Shown here one piece after another: positions 34,346 to 43,982 of a stretch of DNA of 64,000 nucleotides (position 1 is its first letter; every line of letters starts with the position of its first letter). Origin of the DNA: Bacteroidales bacterium. Its GTDB lineage: Bacteria; Bacteroidota; Bacteroidia; Bacteroidales; FEN-979. The notes below the pieces were generated by a model. That model was not told where the DNA came from and ran no database searches. It saw only the letters and a program-made list of their open reading frames with translations. The stretch spans positions 24,928-88,927 of the forward strand of contig JALNZC010000013.1 of the NCBI GenBank assembly GCA_023229525.1. The letters are read 5' to 3'. Both the position numbers and the translations under genes were made by a program.

Positions 34346-37300
34346 ATGAAAAAAATACCTACCCTGCTTTTCTCTTCACAGATGACCCTTTTGCTTTTGA
34401 TGATCTTTGCCATAGCTATCGGGTCGGCCACTTTCATCGAGGAAAAATTTGACATAGTTACGGCTCGCCTATTGGTATACGATGCCTGGTGGTTCGAACT
34501 TGTGCTGTTGCTTCTCGCCCTCAATTTCATAGGGAATATCAGTCGATATAAGCTTTGGCGCAGAGAGAAGATATCAATCCTGTTATTTCATCTTGCGTTC
34601 ATTCTCCTGATCCTCGGAGCAGGGATCACCCGTTACCTGGGTTTTGAAGGGATGATGCATATACGGGAAGGGAATTCTTCACGGGTCATATATAGCTCCA
34701 CTCCCTATCTTCAGGTGAATGCGACCGGGAAGGATTTCGATTTCTCTTTGAATAAACCCCTTCTATTCAGTGAGATGGTTCCTAACCGGTTCAGTTTTGG
34801 ATTCGACACCAGGGGGAAGGGAAAGATTTCAGTTTCTTTCCATGATTATATGAAGAATGCCGTATCACGGATCAATGAAAATGTAAGGGGAGGTACAACG
34901 ATTGTTCAGATGGTCCTTGCCGCTTCGGAAGGCAGAGAAACAGTGCTCATCGAAAAAGGAGAGATTGTGGATCTGGGAAATGCTGTGATCGCGTACGAAA
35001 ATAACAACCGGAAGGATGCCATCCGGCTTTCGGAAAGAAATGGGAAACTTTTTCTCTCATCACCCTCCGGTATCGTGATGTCGTTCATGCATGGTATGGG
35101 CAGTACCAGTGATACTACTGTTAATCCACCGGTGACAGATACCATACAGGAATTTAAGGCAGGTTATATTTATAGTACTCAGGATGTCCTGCTGCTTTTC
35201 GTTAAACGATTTACCGGCGCTGAAAAAGAGTTGGTCCGTGGAAAGGCCAATGACCAGGGTTCCGAGGTGCTTTTCGTGGATGTGGCCTTTGAAGGCAAAA
35301 CCCGCACTGTTCCTTTGTTCGTCGGCACAGGATACAATACGGCTGTAAAAGAACTCAATCTGGATGGGGTTAGAATGAAACTCGCATACGGAAACAAAGA
35401 AATTACCTTACCCTTCTCCCTTCAGCTCGACGATTTCATCCTTGACCGCTATGCAGGATCAATGAGCCCATCCTCATATGCCAGCGAGGTCACCCTCATC
35501 GATAGCGAAAGGAATCTCCGGGAAAAACGGCGGATATATATGAACCATGTGCTTGATCACCGGGGCTACCGTTTTTTTCAGTCCTCATACGATATGGATG
35601 AAAAAGGGACGGTGCTTTCGGTGAACCACGACCGGGCAGGAACATGGGTCTCTTACGCCGGGTACATCCTGCTGGCAATCGGTTTCATCGGCACACTTTT
35701 CAACAAAAACTCCAGATTTCGCATCCTTAGCAAAGCAATCGACCGGATCCGGTCGGAACGGAAGGCAGGGATCATGGTCACCCTTTTCTTCTTCCTTTTT
35801 GCCTCTGTTTCCTGCTTTGCCCAGCAAGAAACTGTTCAGCCATACGTCGGGGCCGATCATGCGGAGAAATTCGGACACCTGTTGGTGCAGACTTTCGATG
35901 GACGTTTTGAACCGATTCATACCCTGGCCTACGATGTGATGCATAAAATTTCACGAAAGGACCAAATTCACACCGACAAAAAGGGCGATATGGATGCAAT
36001 CCAGGTTTTCATGGATATGCTTATGGATCCCGAATACTGGAAACACCAGAAGATCATCTATGTGCGTGAAAAAGCTGTGAGGGATATCCTTGGTGTAGGC
36101 GGACAATATGCCTGTTTTTATGATTTTGTCGACCAGCAGTCGAACTACAAACTTTCCTCCTTTGCTGAAAAAGCCTTCCGCAAGAGACCTGCAGAGCAGA
36201 ATGCTTTCGATAAGGAAATCATCAAAGCGGATGAACGGATCAACATATGGATGAGCGTTCAAAACGGTTCATTGCTCAAGATCTTCCCGGAGCAAAACGC
36301 GATCAATCACGGGTGGATCAGTTTTGTTGATACATTGGCCCGAGTGCCCCTCACCGGGAAATTGCGCGATATAAACAGCGATCTTCCCCTGAATCAGTTA
36401 GATTATAACAATTTAATGCGTTATTACCTTCAGGCTGTTTATGACGGCGCCCGGACGGGTGACTATACAAATGCCGACCTCGTGCTGAAGCACCTGGAAA
36501 GTACCCAGCGGGAAGGAACCCCCGAAAATCTTTTACCAACCATTTCCAAAATAAATACAGAGATATGGTATAATAAATCGCAGATCTTTATAACACTACG
36601 GAATATTTACGGAGTACTCAGTCTGTTCCTGCTCGTGTTTGCCTTTGCGGAAAACCTTCGATCACGCAAGAGCCGTTTCGTTTCCTGGACATTAAATTTA
36701 CTGACGATTGTGCTCGGTGCAGCATTTTTATACCACACCTGGGGTATGGCGCTCCGGTGGTATCTCACCGGACATGCCCCCTGGAGTAACGGTTATGAGG
36801 CATTGTTGTTGGTCGCCTGGGGAAGTCTCCTGGCCGGATTCTGTTTCATGAAATACTCCCGGATCACGCTGGCGGCCACAGCAGTACTTGCTTTTATGGT
36901 ACTAATGACGGCAGGTCACAGCAGTTACGATCCACAGCTGACCAACCTTCAACCTGTGCTGAAATCCTATTGGCTGATCGTACATGTAGCGGTGATCACC
37001 GTAAGTTATGGATTCCTGGCGCTTGGTTTTTTACTTGGGCTGATCAATATGTTCATCTTTCTTTTCAAAACGAAAATCCAAGCCTTCCGCCTCGACCTGA
37101 TTATCAGGGAGCTGACCCTGACCAACGAAATGACGCTGATCATCGGAATTGTGCTGGCGACCATCGGTACCTTTCTTGGCGGTGTCTGGGCCAATGAATC
37201 CTGGGGCCGGTACTGGGGCTGGGATGCCAAGGAAACATGGGCGTTGGTCATCGTGATCACCTACGCGATTATCTTGCATCTTAGATTCGTTCCAGGGTTA

Positions 37301-37513
37301 AAGGGAAATTTTATTTTCAACATAGCGTCAGTGATTGGTTTCGGAAGTGTGATCATGACTTTTGTCGGGGTTAATTATTATCTTTCGAAAGGACTTCACA
37401 GTTATGCTGCTGACGATAAAAAGGTGTTTCCTTTGTGGGGTTGGGGATTAATTCTGGGGATAATCTTACTCATGATTGTGGCAGGTTATAGGGAACGTTT
37501 GTCGAAGAAATGA
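34346..37513 (+). CDS. ccsA: Fused ResB-CcsA cytochrome c assembly protein (system II)
   Basis: A 1055-residue membrane protein that would deliver haem to the periplasm and ligate it to CxxCH motifs. The N-terminal half (to about 460) is ResB-like: helices near 'SSQMTLLLLMIFAIAIGSATFIEE' and 'SILLFHLAFILLILGAGITR', a long extracytoplasmic domain, and the 'RGYRFFQSSYDMDEKGT' segment. The last 300 residues are CcsA, with eight or so helices and the haem-handling WWD-type motif 'GRYWGWDAKETWALV' near residue 955; conserved His are in 'LYHTWGMALRWY', 'AGHSSYDPQ' and 'IVHVAVITVSYG'. The frame is open from a TTG five codons earlier, but the ATG at 34346 is preferred. It is divergent from the cytochrome cluster it serves. 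Confidence 0.92.
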   Translation: MKKIPTLLFSSQMTLLLLMIFAIAIGSATFIEEKFDIVTARLLVYDAWWFELVLLLLALNFIGNISRYKLWRREKISILLFHLAFILLILGAGITRYLGFEGMMHIREGNSSRVIYSSTPYLQVNATGKDFDFSLNKPLLFSEMVPNRFSFGFDTRGKGKISVSFHDYMKNAVSRINENVRGGTTIVQMVLAASEGRETVLIEKGEIVDLGNAVIAYENNNRKDAIRLSERNGKLFLSSPSGIVMSFMHGMGSTSDTTVNPPVTDTIQEFKAGYIYSTQDVLLLFVKRFTGAEKELVRGKANDQGSEVLFVDVAFEGKTRTVPLFVGTGYNTAVKELNLDGVRMKLAYGNKEITLPFSLQLDDFILDRYAGSMSPSSYASEVTLIDSERNLREKRRIYMNHVLDHRGYRFFQSSYDMDEKGTVLSVNHDRAGTWVSYAGYILLAIGFIGTLFNKNSRFRILSKAIDRIRSERKAGIMVTLFFFLFASVSCFAQQETVQPYVGADHAEKFGHLLVQTFDGRFEPIHTLAYDVMHKISRKDQIHTDKKGDMDAIQVFMDMLMDPEYWKHQKIIYVREKAVRDILGVGGQYACFYDFVDQQSNYKLSSFAEKAFRKRPAEQNAFDKEIIKADERINIWMSVQNGSLLKIFPEQNAINHGWISFVDTLARVPLTGKLRDINSDLPLNQLDYNNLMRYYLQAVYDGARTGDYTNADLVLKHLESTQREGTPENLLPTISKINTEIWYNKSQIFITLRNIYGVLSLFLLVFAFAENLRSRKSRFVSWTLNLLTIVLGAAFLYHTWGMALRWYLTGHAPWSNGYEALLLVAWGSLLAGFCFMKYSRITLAATAVLAFMVLMTAGHSSYDPQLTNLQPVLKSYWLIVHVAVITVSYGFLALGFLLGLINMFIFLFKTKIQAFRLDLIIRELTLTNEMTLIIGIVLATIGTFLGGVWANESWGRYWGWDAKETWALVIVITYAIILHLRFVPGLKGNFIFNIASVIGFGSVIMTFVGVNYYLSKGLHSYAADDKKVFPLWGWGLILGIILLMIVAGYRERLSKK

Positions 37514-38763
37514 TCCTCTTAAAAAAGGCGTCCCACCATTATTTCCGATCAGTATTACTCCACCGTTATTGGGACCCCTTCATTGGTTACAAATTGGGGT
37601 GGGATGGAAGGGGAAATAAGTTGGTTGAAGATGAAAATGAAAGTAAATGGTTACGATACATCTTCACCGAATATTCAAAGGGGACATCCTTGAAGGATAT
37701 CAAATCGACACTTCATGTAAATGGAATAAAGACACGAAGGGGTAATGATCTTTGGTCGATGGGATCGTTACAGGTGATGTTAAGGAATGACATTTATATT
37801 GGTAATCAAGTTTTTGTGGATAAAAAGTCGAAGATTGTCATTCGTAACACCATTCCCCAATTGGTATCCAATACCCTTTGGGATGAAGTTCAACATAGAC
37901 GAAATTCGATATTGGTAAGAAGAAACCAAGTCAACCGGACGAAGAAATTTTATCTGTTCCGGGACTTCCTGATTTGTAAATGTGGTACCCCTATGGGTGG
38001 AAGAAGTCGGATCGACAAAGGATTAAACCATTATTACTGTCCACTTCCGGAAAGGAAATTCAATAACAATTATAAAAATGATGTCCACTGTGATATGAAA
38101 CGGGGGTTGAACATCCCGACGACCAATGGTGTCCTTTGGAATAAAATCATCGACATTCTTTCTGATACGATGGAGTTGAAAAAGACTTTGACAAAAATGA
38201 CAAACATCGGAAAATTGGGGAACTCAAAAGGTTTGAAGGTGGAAAGTAAATCAATTGAAGATAAAATTCGTAAACTACTGAAAGTCAAATCTGATATAGA
38301 AAAAGGGTTAGTCGAAGTCGAAACAAAAAAAATCTTACAAAAATACCCCTCAAATGAGGTTTACCAGTCTTTACGAAAATCTCTGACCAACTCGCTCAAC
38401 CAGACCAAATCAGAAATTGAAAAATTAAGAAATTCACTTCAACAGATTGGGGATCAACAATCTTGGTTTTTGTGGATTGAAACCTTCGGAAATGACATTA
38501 GTGAAAAAAGACACCTTCCGGATCCTTTAAAAAAAATATTATTAAAACAAGTATTGGATTGTATAACTGTGGATTATGACTGGGTGGAGAAGGTTCATCG
38601 ACTAAATATTTCCTTCAAAATACCCGTATTCACGGGTGATCGGGAGGACAAATATTCACCAAATATACTTGTGCCTTCGGAAACCCTTGGTAATCAACCC
38701 GACCAACTTGTCCCCGTTGAAACCTACTCCACCGTTACCGATTTGGCCAGGTTTCGCGGTTGA
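37510..38763 (+). pseudogene. Large serine recombinase lacking its catalytic domain
   Basis: A 417-codon frame with the 'Recombinase' DNA-binding domain (about 25-125: 'PFIGYKLGWDGRGNKLVEDENES', 'GIKTRRGNDLWSMGSLQVMLRNDIYIGNQVF'), a zinc-ribbon with 'LICKCGTPMGGR ... YYCPL ... CDMKRG', and a coiled-coil segment (about 240-310). The N-terminal resolvase domain with the catalytic serine, normally some 130-150 residues, is missing: the frame begins at the stop codon of ccsA (ATGA). Its last 13 codons run into the 3' end of glmS on the other strand ('TVTDLARFRG'). Base composition is AT-richer than both neighbours. It is a relic of an integrated element, inactive as a recombinase. Confidence 0.85.
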
Positions 38764-40562
38764 TCAACGTTGCAGCCACGCATCACGGCGATGTGGTAAG
38801 AGAGAAGTTGTAATGGGATCGTAGCCAACAAAGGAACCAGCATCTCCTCTGTATCGGGGATCTCGATGTAATGGTCGGCCAGTTTCTTGACTGATTCATC
38901 TCCTTCTGTGATGATGGCAATGATTTTCCCTTTTCGGGCTTTCACCTCTTCAATATTGGAGATTACCTTATCATAGATACCACGCCGGGTAGCGATGAAA
39001 ACTACGGGCATGTGCTCATCGATCAAGGCAATAGGACCATGTTTCATTTCTGCGGCAGGATAACCTTCTGCATGGATATAGGAAATTTCCTTCAGTTTGA
39101 GTGCACCTTCCAATGCGACAGGGAAATTATATCCACGGCCCAGGTAAAGTGAATTCTTGACATCTTTGTAAATATGGGCGATCTCCCTGACCTTTTCGTT
39201 CAGCTTTATGGTCCGGTCAACCTTGGCAGGAATGGATTCAAGTTCAAGCAAAATTCGCTGAAAATTTGATTTTGAAAGGGTTCCTTTTCGCTGTGCAATC
39301 AGCAATCCAAAGAGAGTAAGCACTACAACCTGGGAGGTAAATGCTTTGGTTGAAGCAACTCCGATCTCAGGTCCTGCATGTGTATAAACACCGGCATGGG
39401 TAGCCCTGGCAATGGAAGATCCAACCACATTGCAAATCCCAAGTACGGTAGCTCCTTTTGATTTGGCCAATTCAATGGCGGCAAGCGTATCGGCTGTTTC
39501 ACCCGACTGGGAGATTGCAATAATGACATCCTCCTCCGACAATACCGGGTTACGGTAACGGAATTCAGACGAATACTCCACTTCAACTGGTATACGCGCC
39601 AGGTCTTCGATCAGGTATTCACCCACGAGTCCGGCATGCCAGGATGTGCCGCACGCCGTGATGATAATGCGTTTCGTGTTGAGTATTTTTTGTTCATAGT
39701 TCTGGATACCGCCAAGCGTCACAATACCCTGGTCAACGTGCAAACGGCCGCGCATGGAGTCATGAATCGACCGCGATTGCTCATATATTTCTTTCAACAT
39801 GAAGTGGTCAAATCCACCTTTTTCTATCTCACTCAGGTTGAGTTCAAGTTTTTGGATATATGGGGTTTGATTTTTATTTTTTATCGTCTTTATCTTTAAA
39901 TCTTGTCCCCGTTCGATGATAGCAATTTCTTCATCATTGAGATAAACCACATGATCGGTATATTCAATGATCGGTGTTGCATCTGAAGCGATAAAAAACT
40001 CACCTTCCCCGATTCCGATAACCATCGGACTGCCTTTACGGGCGGCAATAATCTTATCTGGAAATTCTTTAGCCAGGATCACGATGGCATAAGCGCCGAT
40101 GACCTGGTTCAAGGCGATCCGGACGGCTTCTTCAACCGGAACATGCTCATTGAGAATAATATCTTCGATAAGGTGTATTAACACTTCCGTATCCGTATCA
40201 CTGGCAAACTGATAACCGCGATTCTTCAGCTCACTGCGCAATACTGCGTAGTTTTCAATAATTCCGTTATGGATAATGGCAAGTGTCTTATTTTGAGACA
40301 AATGTGGATGAGCATTGATCTGATTGGGTTCCCCGTGGGTTGCCCAGCGGGTATGTGCCATACCGATCGTGCCTGAAATATTCTTCCCTGTGACAAATTC
40401 CTCAAGTTCAGACACTTTCCCTTTACATTTAAAAACCCGGATGTCGTTGTTCAACAGGCATATTCCCGCACTGTCATATCCCCGGTATTCCAGACGGTGC
40501 AGCCCTTTTAATAAAATGGGATATGCATCCCTGGGACCGATATAGGCTACAATTCCACACAT
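38724..40562 (-). CDS. glmS: Glutamine-fructose-6-phosphate aminotransferase (isomerising)
   Basis: A 612-residue enzyme that makes glucosamine-6-phosphate from fructose-6-phosphate and glutamine, the first step to UDP-GlcNAc. The N-terminal Cys2 nucleophile is in 'MCGIVAYIG', followed by 'LHRLEYRGYDSAG', 'HTRWATHG' and 'HNGIIENY'. Two SIS domains follow ('ACGTSWHAGLVGEYLIE', 'SQSGETADT', 'YIHAEGYPAAEMKHGPIALI'), and the protein ends with the family's conserved 'DQPRNLAKSVTVE'. Its final 40 bases overlap the recombinase relic, but the coding sequence is intact. Confidence 0.98.
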   Translation of the reverse strand: MCGIVAYIGPRDAYPILLKGLHRLEYRGYDSAGICLLNNDIRVFKCKGKVSELEEFVTGKNISGTIGMAHTRWATHGEPNQINAHPHLSQNKTLAIIHNGIIENYAVLRSELKNRGYQFASDTDTEVLIHLIEDIILNEHVPVEEAVRIALNQVIGAYAIVILAKEFPDKIIAARKGSPMVIGIGEGEFFIASDATPIIEYTDHVVYLNDEEIAIIERGQDLKIKTIKNKNQTPYIQKLELNLSEIEKGGFDHFMLKEIYEQSRSIHDSMRGRLHVDQGIVTLGGIQNYEQKILNTKRIIITACGTSWHAGLVGEYLIEDLARIPVEVEYSSEFRYRNPVLSEEDVIIAISQSGETADTLAAIELAKSKGATVLGICNVVGSSIARATHAGVYTHAGPEIGVASTKAFTSQVVVLTLFGLLIAQRKGTLSKSNFQRILLELESIPAKVDRTIKLNEKVREIAHIYKDVKNSLYLGRGYNFPVALEGALKLKEISYIHAEGYPAAEMKHGPIALIDEHMPVVFIATRRGIYDKVISNIEEVKARKGKIIAIITEGDESVKKLADHYIEIPDTEEMLVPLLATIPLQLLSYHIAVMRGCNVDQPRNLAKSVTVE

Positions 40563-40581
40563 GGTAAAATTAAATTTATGT

Positions 40582-40589
40582 CAAAAGTA
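40582..40589 (-). promoter_or_regulatory. Candidate -7 box of glmS
   Basis: TACTTTTG on the minus strand fits TAnnTTTG, 20 bases before the glmS ATG, in an A/T run. A -33 element is not clear. The 46-base gap leaves no room for a glmS ribozyme or riboswitch. Confidence 0.4.
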
Positions 40590-40607
40590 AAAAAAAATAA
40601 GAAGAAA

Positions 40608-41966
40608 TCAGTTCAAAATAGTGTAGGTCACTTTTAGTTGCAACCGGTCGGATAGATTACCCGTAAACTTGGAATTTGTACCGTTAAGGATAACACGGCC
40701 CGGGTTAAGGATATTCAGAATCGGGTTGCTTACGAGGATATAAAGGTCGAAGTGGTCTTTATAATAATTGGCCATCATTTTCTGCATGTGTTGTGTGATC
40801 CGGAAAAAGTAGGTTCGTTTGTCCGGATCGTAAATCCCGCCAAAATAGGCTGAACCTTCAAGATCATCTACCAGTAAACCGATTCTTCCGATACTGTCTT
40901 GCCGGATCATAGTAATACTTTGGGGTGGTGGATAGATTGTATCGGTTTCCGGAGTTTTAAGCATAAGCAGCGCATCGTTGATGGCCACGACTTTCCCCTT
41001 TCCGAATTTACTTAAATAGGGAATCTTGACCTTTATTTTTATGCCACCTAGCCCCTGGAGAAATAATTGATTGGCTCCTTGTGCCGAATCATGGTTAAGA
41101 AGTTGCCGTTTCACATCCTGACTTGCATCGAGGTATCCGTTGTGATCGATATTCACAAAACGCGCACAACTTTCATTCAAGGGCATTTCAAACGATAGCG
41201 AATCATTGTTGGGATTTATTCCGTCATGATAATAGACTACCAATTTGGATAGACCGCCGGTGGTCTGGAAATTGAGCAAAGCGCCTTTACTGTTCACCGG
41301 CGTGCAGGCAACATAAAGTCCTTTGAAAAATTTAATGAATGCTGCATTACTTTCAAGCACACTGGATGGGGCGTACAGAATTTTGTTGCCAAGATAGTTG
41401 GTGATATTACTCAAGTTTATGCGTAGCTGAGCCTGCTCTTTGGAACCGGAAACCATTACGCTGTCGGTAGGTCGCGGAGAAAAATTCAAGTCAGCCAGCA
41501 TCGTTGAATAGGTTCCAATTATTTGATTTGAGAAATATGAGCTATCGTAGTGGATATCCTGGCTTATCTCATAAACCTTAATGTTTTGCCGGGTAGTGGT
41601 ATCGCCGGTGTAACTGACGTAATAAAGTTTTAGAATAAGGGAATCAAGAACGGGGTCGGTCCCGAAATCGGCTCCTGTAGTAGAAAGTTGCACCTGGCTG
41701 TAAAAGCTGCAGGTGGTTTTCCCGAAGACCGGATCCAGTATGGATCCTACCATTAGTGAAGTAGGATTACTCGTTCGGATGGAATCCTGCTTCACTGAAA
41801 AAGCAAGCACGGTGCAAGTATCGGTGGTCTTCACGTTCAACGTATCGCTGGGAGGTAAAAGGTCAATCCCGATCTCGTAAGGATCTTTTTTACAGGAAAA
41901 GAGAGCCAATATAAGGAGGACGCCGGTGAAAAACGGGGCAGTTAGGGTAGTCCTGAATGATTTCAA
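40608..41966 (-). CDS. DUF4270 family lipoprotein
   Basis: A 452-residue outer-membrane or surface lipoprotein with a signal ending 'LALFSC' (Cys25) and the DUF4270 pattern 'GIDLLPPSDTLNVKTTDT', 'SLMVGSILDPVFGKTTCSFYSQVQL' and 'DPVLDSLILKLYY'. The family is specific to Bacteroidota and of unknown function; it is commonly encoded beside glmS and the GT5 protein, as here, so this is conserved synteny rather than chance. The three genes run in the order GT5, DUF4270, glmS. Confidence 0.85.
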   Translation of the reverse strand: MKSFRTTLTAPFFTGVLLILALFSCKKDPYEIGIDLLPPSDTLNVKTTDTCTVLAFSVKQDSIRTSNPTSLMVGSILDPVFGKTTCSFYSQVQLSTTGADFGTDPVLDSLILKLYYVSYTGDTTTRQNIKVYEISQDIHYDSSYFSNQIIGTYSTMLADLNFSPRPTDSVMVSGSKEQAQLRINLSNITNYLGNKILYAPSSVLESNAAFIKFFKGLYVACTPVNSKGALLNFQTTGGLSKLVVYYHDGINPNNDSLSFEMPLNESCARFVNIDHNGYLDASQDVKRQLLNHDSAQGANQLFLQGLGGIKIKVKIPYLSKFGKGKVVAINDALLMLKTPETDTIYPPPQSITMIRQDSIGRIGLLVDDLEGSAYFGGIYDPDKRTYFFRITQHMQKMMANYYKDHFDLYILVSNPILNILNPGRVILNGTNSKFTGNLSDRLQLKVTYTILN

Positions 41967-41992
41967 ACGTTTTGTGTTTTGGTGGTTGATAT

Positions 41993-42820
41993 CTAATCCA
42001 CAGCGACCTCATCGTTTACCAGGATCTCTTCGTAAAATTCATTATAAGCATCCAGGTAACGGTCAAGAGGTTGAAACTCAAGAAATGGCTTTTCAATTTC
42101 CTGAATATAACTGATCAATTCCGGATTGATTTTCGGAGAACCAAGAATCACACCATCGGAAAAATCAATCGCCGCTTTTATCACATTAACGTAATCCGGC
42201 GTTTTATAGTGTTTCAGATCTTTGTTGGTTATACCTTCAAGTTTGATTTTGTTGGCGAAATTTTTATTCATCATCTCCGCAAAGTCGTCATCGTATATTG
42301 AAAATATAACTTTTGTATCGGTGAACAATGGGTTATCGCAATACGCTTTTTTAATATAGAGCGGCAGCAGACTGGTTAACCATCCATGGCAATGAACGAC
42401 ATCGGGCCCCCAACCTAATTTTTTAACCGTCTCCAGGACACCCCTTGAAAAAAAGATTGCCCGTTCGTCGTTATCATTAAAAAATTTATTGTTTTTATCA
42501 TACAGGGTATATTTCCGTTGAAAATAATCCTCATTGTCGATAAAATAGATCTGCATACGGGCTTGTTGAATGGAAGCCACTTTAATAATCAACGGGTGAT
42601 CCGTATCGTCGATGATCAGATTCATTCCCGATAAACGGATGACTTCATGAAGCTGATTCCGGCGTTCATTGATATTGCCGTATCGGGGCATAAAAGTCCG
42701 GATTTCCCTCCCCTTCTCCTGAATTCCCTGGGGAAGGTAACGCCCGATAATACCCATTGGACTTTCTTTCAAATACGGGGTGATTTCCTGCGCAACAAAT
42801 AAAACTTTTGTTTTTTCCAT
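41993..42820 (-). CDS. Glycogen/starch synthase N-terminal (GT5) domain protein
   Basis: A 275-residue protein equivalent to the N-terminal Rossmann domain of glycogen synthase: 'MEKTKVLFVAQEITPYLKESPMG', 'DNEDYFQRKYTLYD', 'DNDERAIFFSRGVLETVKKLGWGPDVVHCHGWLTSLLP'. The C-terminal ADP-glucose-binding half of GT5 enzymes is absent, which is the normal form of this Bacteroidota protein and not a truncation peculiar to this genome. A catalytic role is therefore doubtful. It heads the unit with DUF4270 and glmS. Confidence 0.85.
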   Translation of the reverse strand: MEKTKVLFVAQEITPYLKESPMGIIGRYLPQGIQEKGREIRTFMPRYGNINERRNQLHEVIRLSGMNLIIDDTDHPLIIKVASIQQARMQIYFIDNEDYFQRKYTLYDKNNKFFNDNDERAIFFSRGVLETVKKLGWGPDVVHCHGWLTSLLPLYIKKAYCDNPLFTDTKVIFSIYDDDFAEMMNKNFANKIKLEGITNKDLKHYKTPDYVNVIKAAIDFSDGVILGSPKINPELISYIQEIEKPFLEFQPLDRYLDAYNEFYEEILVNDEVAVD

Positions 42821-43291
42821 TTTTTCCTCTCGGTTTTATCCCTGTTTGAATCCTTGTGCGAAGATTCCCCGCTAATATTGACGGGGAAAAATGAACTGAA
42901 AATGTTCTCTTCCAGTATAGAAAATCCCTACTACTAATAATAAATAATAGGGCACTTCAAAATCGGCTGCAAAGATACTAAAAATTTTTGAGATAATTTC
43001 CAAAGGAAAAATGTAAATAAATGATATTTATCATATTATAATTTTTTAAGTCCTTGGATGAAAAAAAGTTATGATTGACATATTACCTTTTGCCTCTTTC
43101 CCCGATTAAGCATTAAAAAAGATACCAGGAAGGGAGGTAATTTCCGATGGACTAAAAAACAAAAGCGAAAAAGCAGGCCCCTGGGAGGGACATTTTTTCG
43201 GGAGAAGGACCGGTCTGCCAAATCAATCCGGGTCACCGTAAACTGCCGGCGGTAGAATCGGGCAGCATAAACCAAAATAAAACCATAAGTC
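42821..43291. other. Divergent intergenic region with a GT5-operon promoter
   Basis: The 471 bases separate two divergent genes. The GT5 side has a -7 box (42970-42977) and a leader of about 140 bases containing the hairpin TTCCCCG (42865-42871) / CGGGGAA (42882-42888). The other 270 bases, towards 43292, show no gene, no recognised RNA and no repeat array. Confidence 0.5.
42970..42977 (-). promoter_or_regulatory. Candidate -7 box of the GT5/DUF4270 unit
   Basis: TATCTTTG on the minus strand fits TAnnTTTG, with a TTTG 23 bases upstream (around 43004), slightly longer than the usual spacer. It implies a 5' leader of about 140 bases. Confidence 0.5.
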
Positions 43292-43768
43292 ATGAAAAAA
43301 TTTATTATATTATCGATGCTGGGTATCATGCTTTTTAGCGATGCTATCTTTTCAACCGGGACCTTTGCGAGCAATCCTTCCCCGGAAGGTGTGTGGATCA
43401 AGTTTTCTCTTATTTTCCATCGTCCGAAATTTAATTGTGAAAGGGGTTTCGGAATCTGTTTTGATATCGATTATGGATTTACAGGGTCAGACGGTACTGC
43501 AGAGCCAAAAGGATGTGCAGTACGAGGTCAGATCAATAACCTGAACCAGTTGGTGGTTGAAATCAAAGAATCTGCCCTGATGGGTTATGAGGGTGGGTCG
43601 ACTCTTTCTTATTTCAAGGATAAAAAAACCATCACTATAGCCGATCCTTATACTTTTTCAGAGACCACGTGTAAATCGCTCGGACTGAAATCCCAATTTA
43701 CGATCAAACCAGGCGAATATCCCGTAATTTTTAAAGATGGATTGTATATCGTGGTATTTCAACCATAA
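43292..43768 (+). CDS. Exported protein of unknown function
   Basis: A 158-residue protein with an N-terminal signal peptide ('FIILSMLGIMLFSDAIFSTGTFA'). The mature part has four Cys, mostly in 'FNCERGFGICFDID' and 'PKGCAVRG', and otherwise reads as a small beta-rich periplasmic or surface protein. I do not recognise a family. It is followed after 87 bases by a strong stem-loop. Confidence 0.6.
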   Translation: MKKFIILSMLGIMLFSDAIFSTGTFASNPSPEGVWIKFSLIFHRPKFNCERGFGICFDIDYGFTGSDGTAEPKGCAVRGQINNLNQLVVEIKESALMGYEGGSTLSYFKDKKTITIADPYTFSETTCKSLGLKSQFTIKPGEYPVIFKDGLYIVVFQP

Positions 43769-43855
43769 ATGGAAAGCTACCCTTGAATCCTTACGCGCGT
43801 TTTTCCCGTCGCCTTATGACGAGATTAGTGAGCGGGAATTATCACCTTAAGGATC

Positions 43856-43889
43856 GAAGATTCCTCGTGGCTTGCCACGAGGAATCTTC
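43856..43889. terminator. Strong stem-loop, probable bidirectional-looking terminator
   Basis: A perfect 15-base-pair stem, GAAGATTCCTCGTGG / CCACGAGGAATCTTC, with a 4-base loop CTTG. It follows the gene at 43292-43768. A run of six T occurs 8-9 bases after the stem, so intrinsic termination on the plus strand is likely. Confidence 0.7.
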
Positions 43890-43982
43890 ATTAAACGTTT
43901 TTTCAACTTAGATCAGGGATAGACATAATTATAGGGAAAGCCTTTTTTTCTTCGTAACCGATTTAAAAACAAGAATTTAATA

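Noticed and set aside
40563..40607. glmS ribozyme upstream of glmS
   Set aside because: The gap is only 45 bases and AT-rich; the ribozyme needs about 150 structured bases and is a Firmicutes feature.
41993..42820. Glycogen synthase truncated by mutation
   Set aside because: The N-terminal-only form with DUF4270 and glmS as neighbours is the normal Bacteroidota arrangement.
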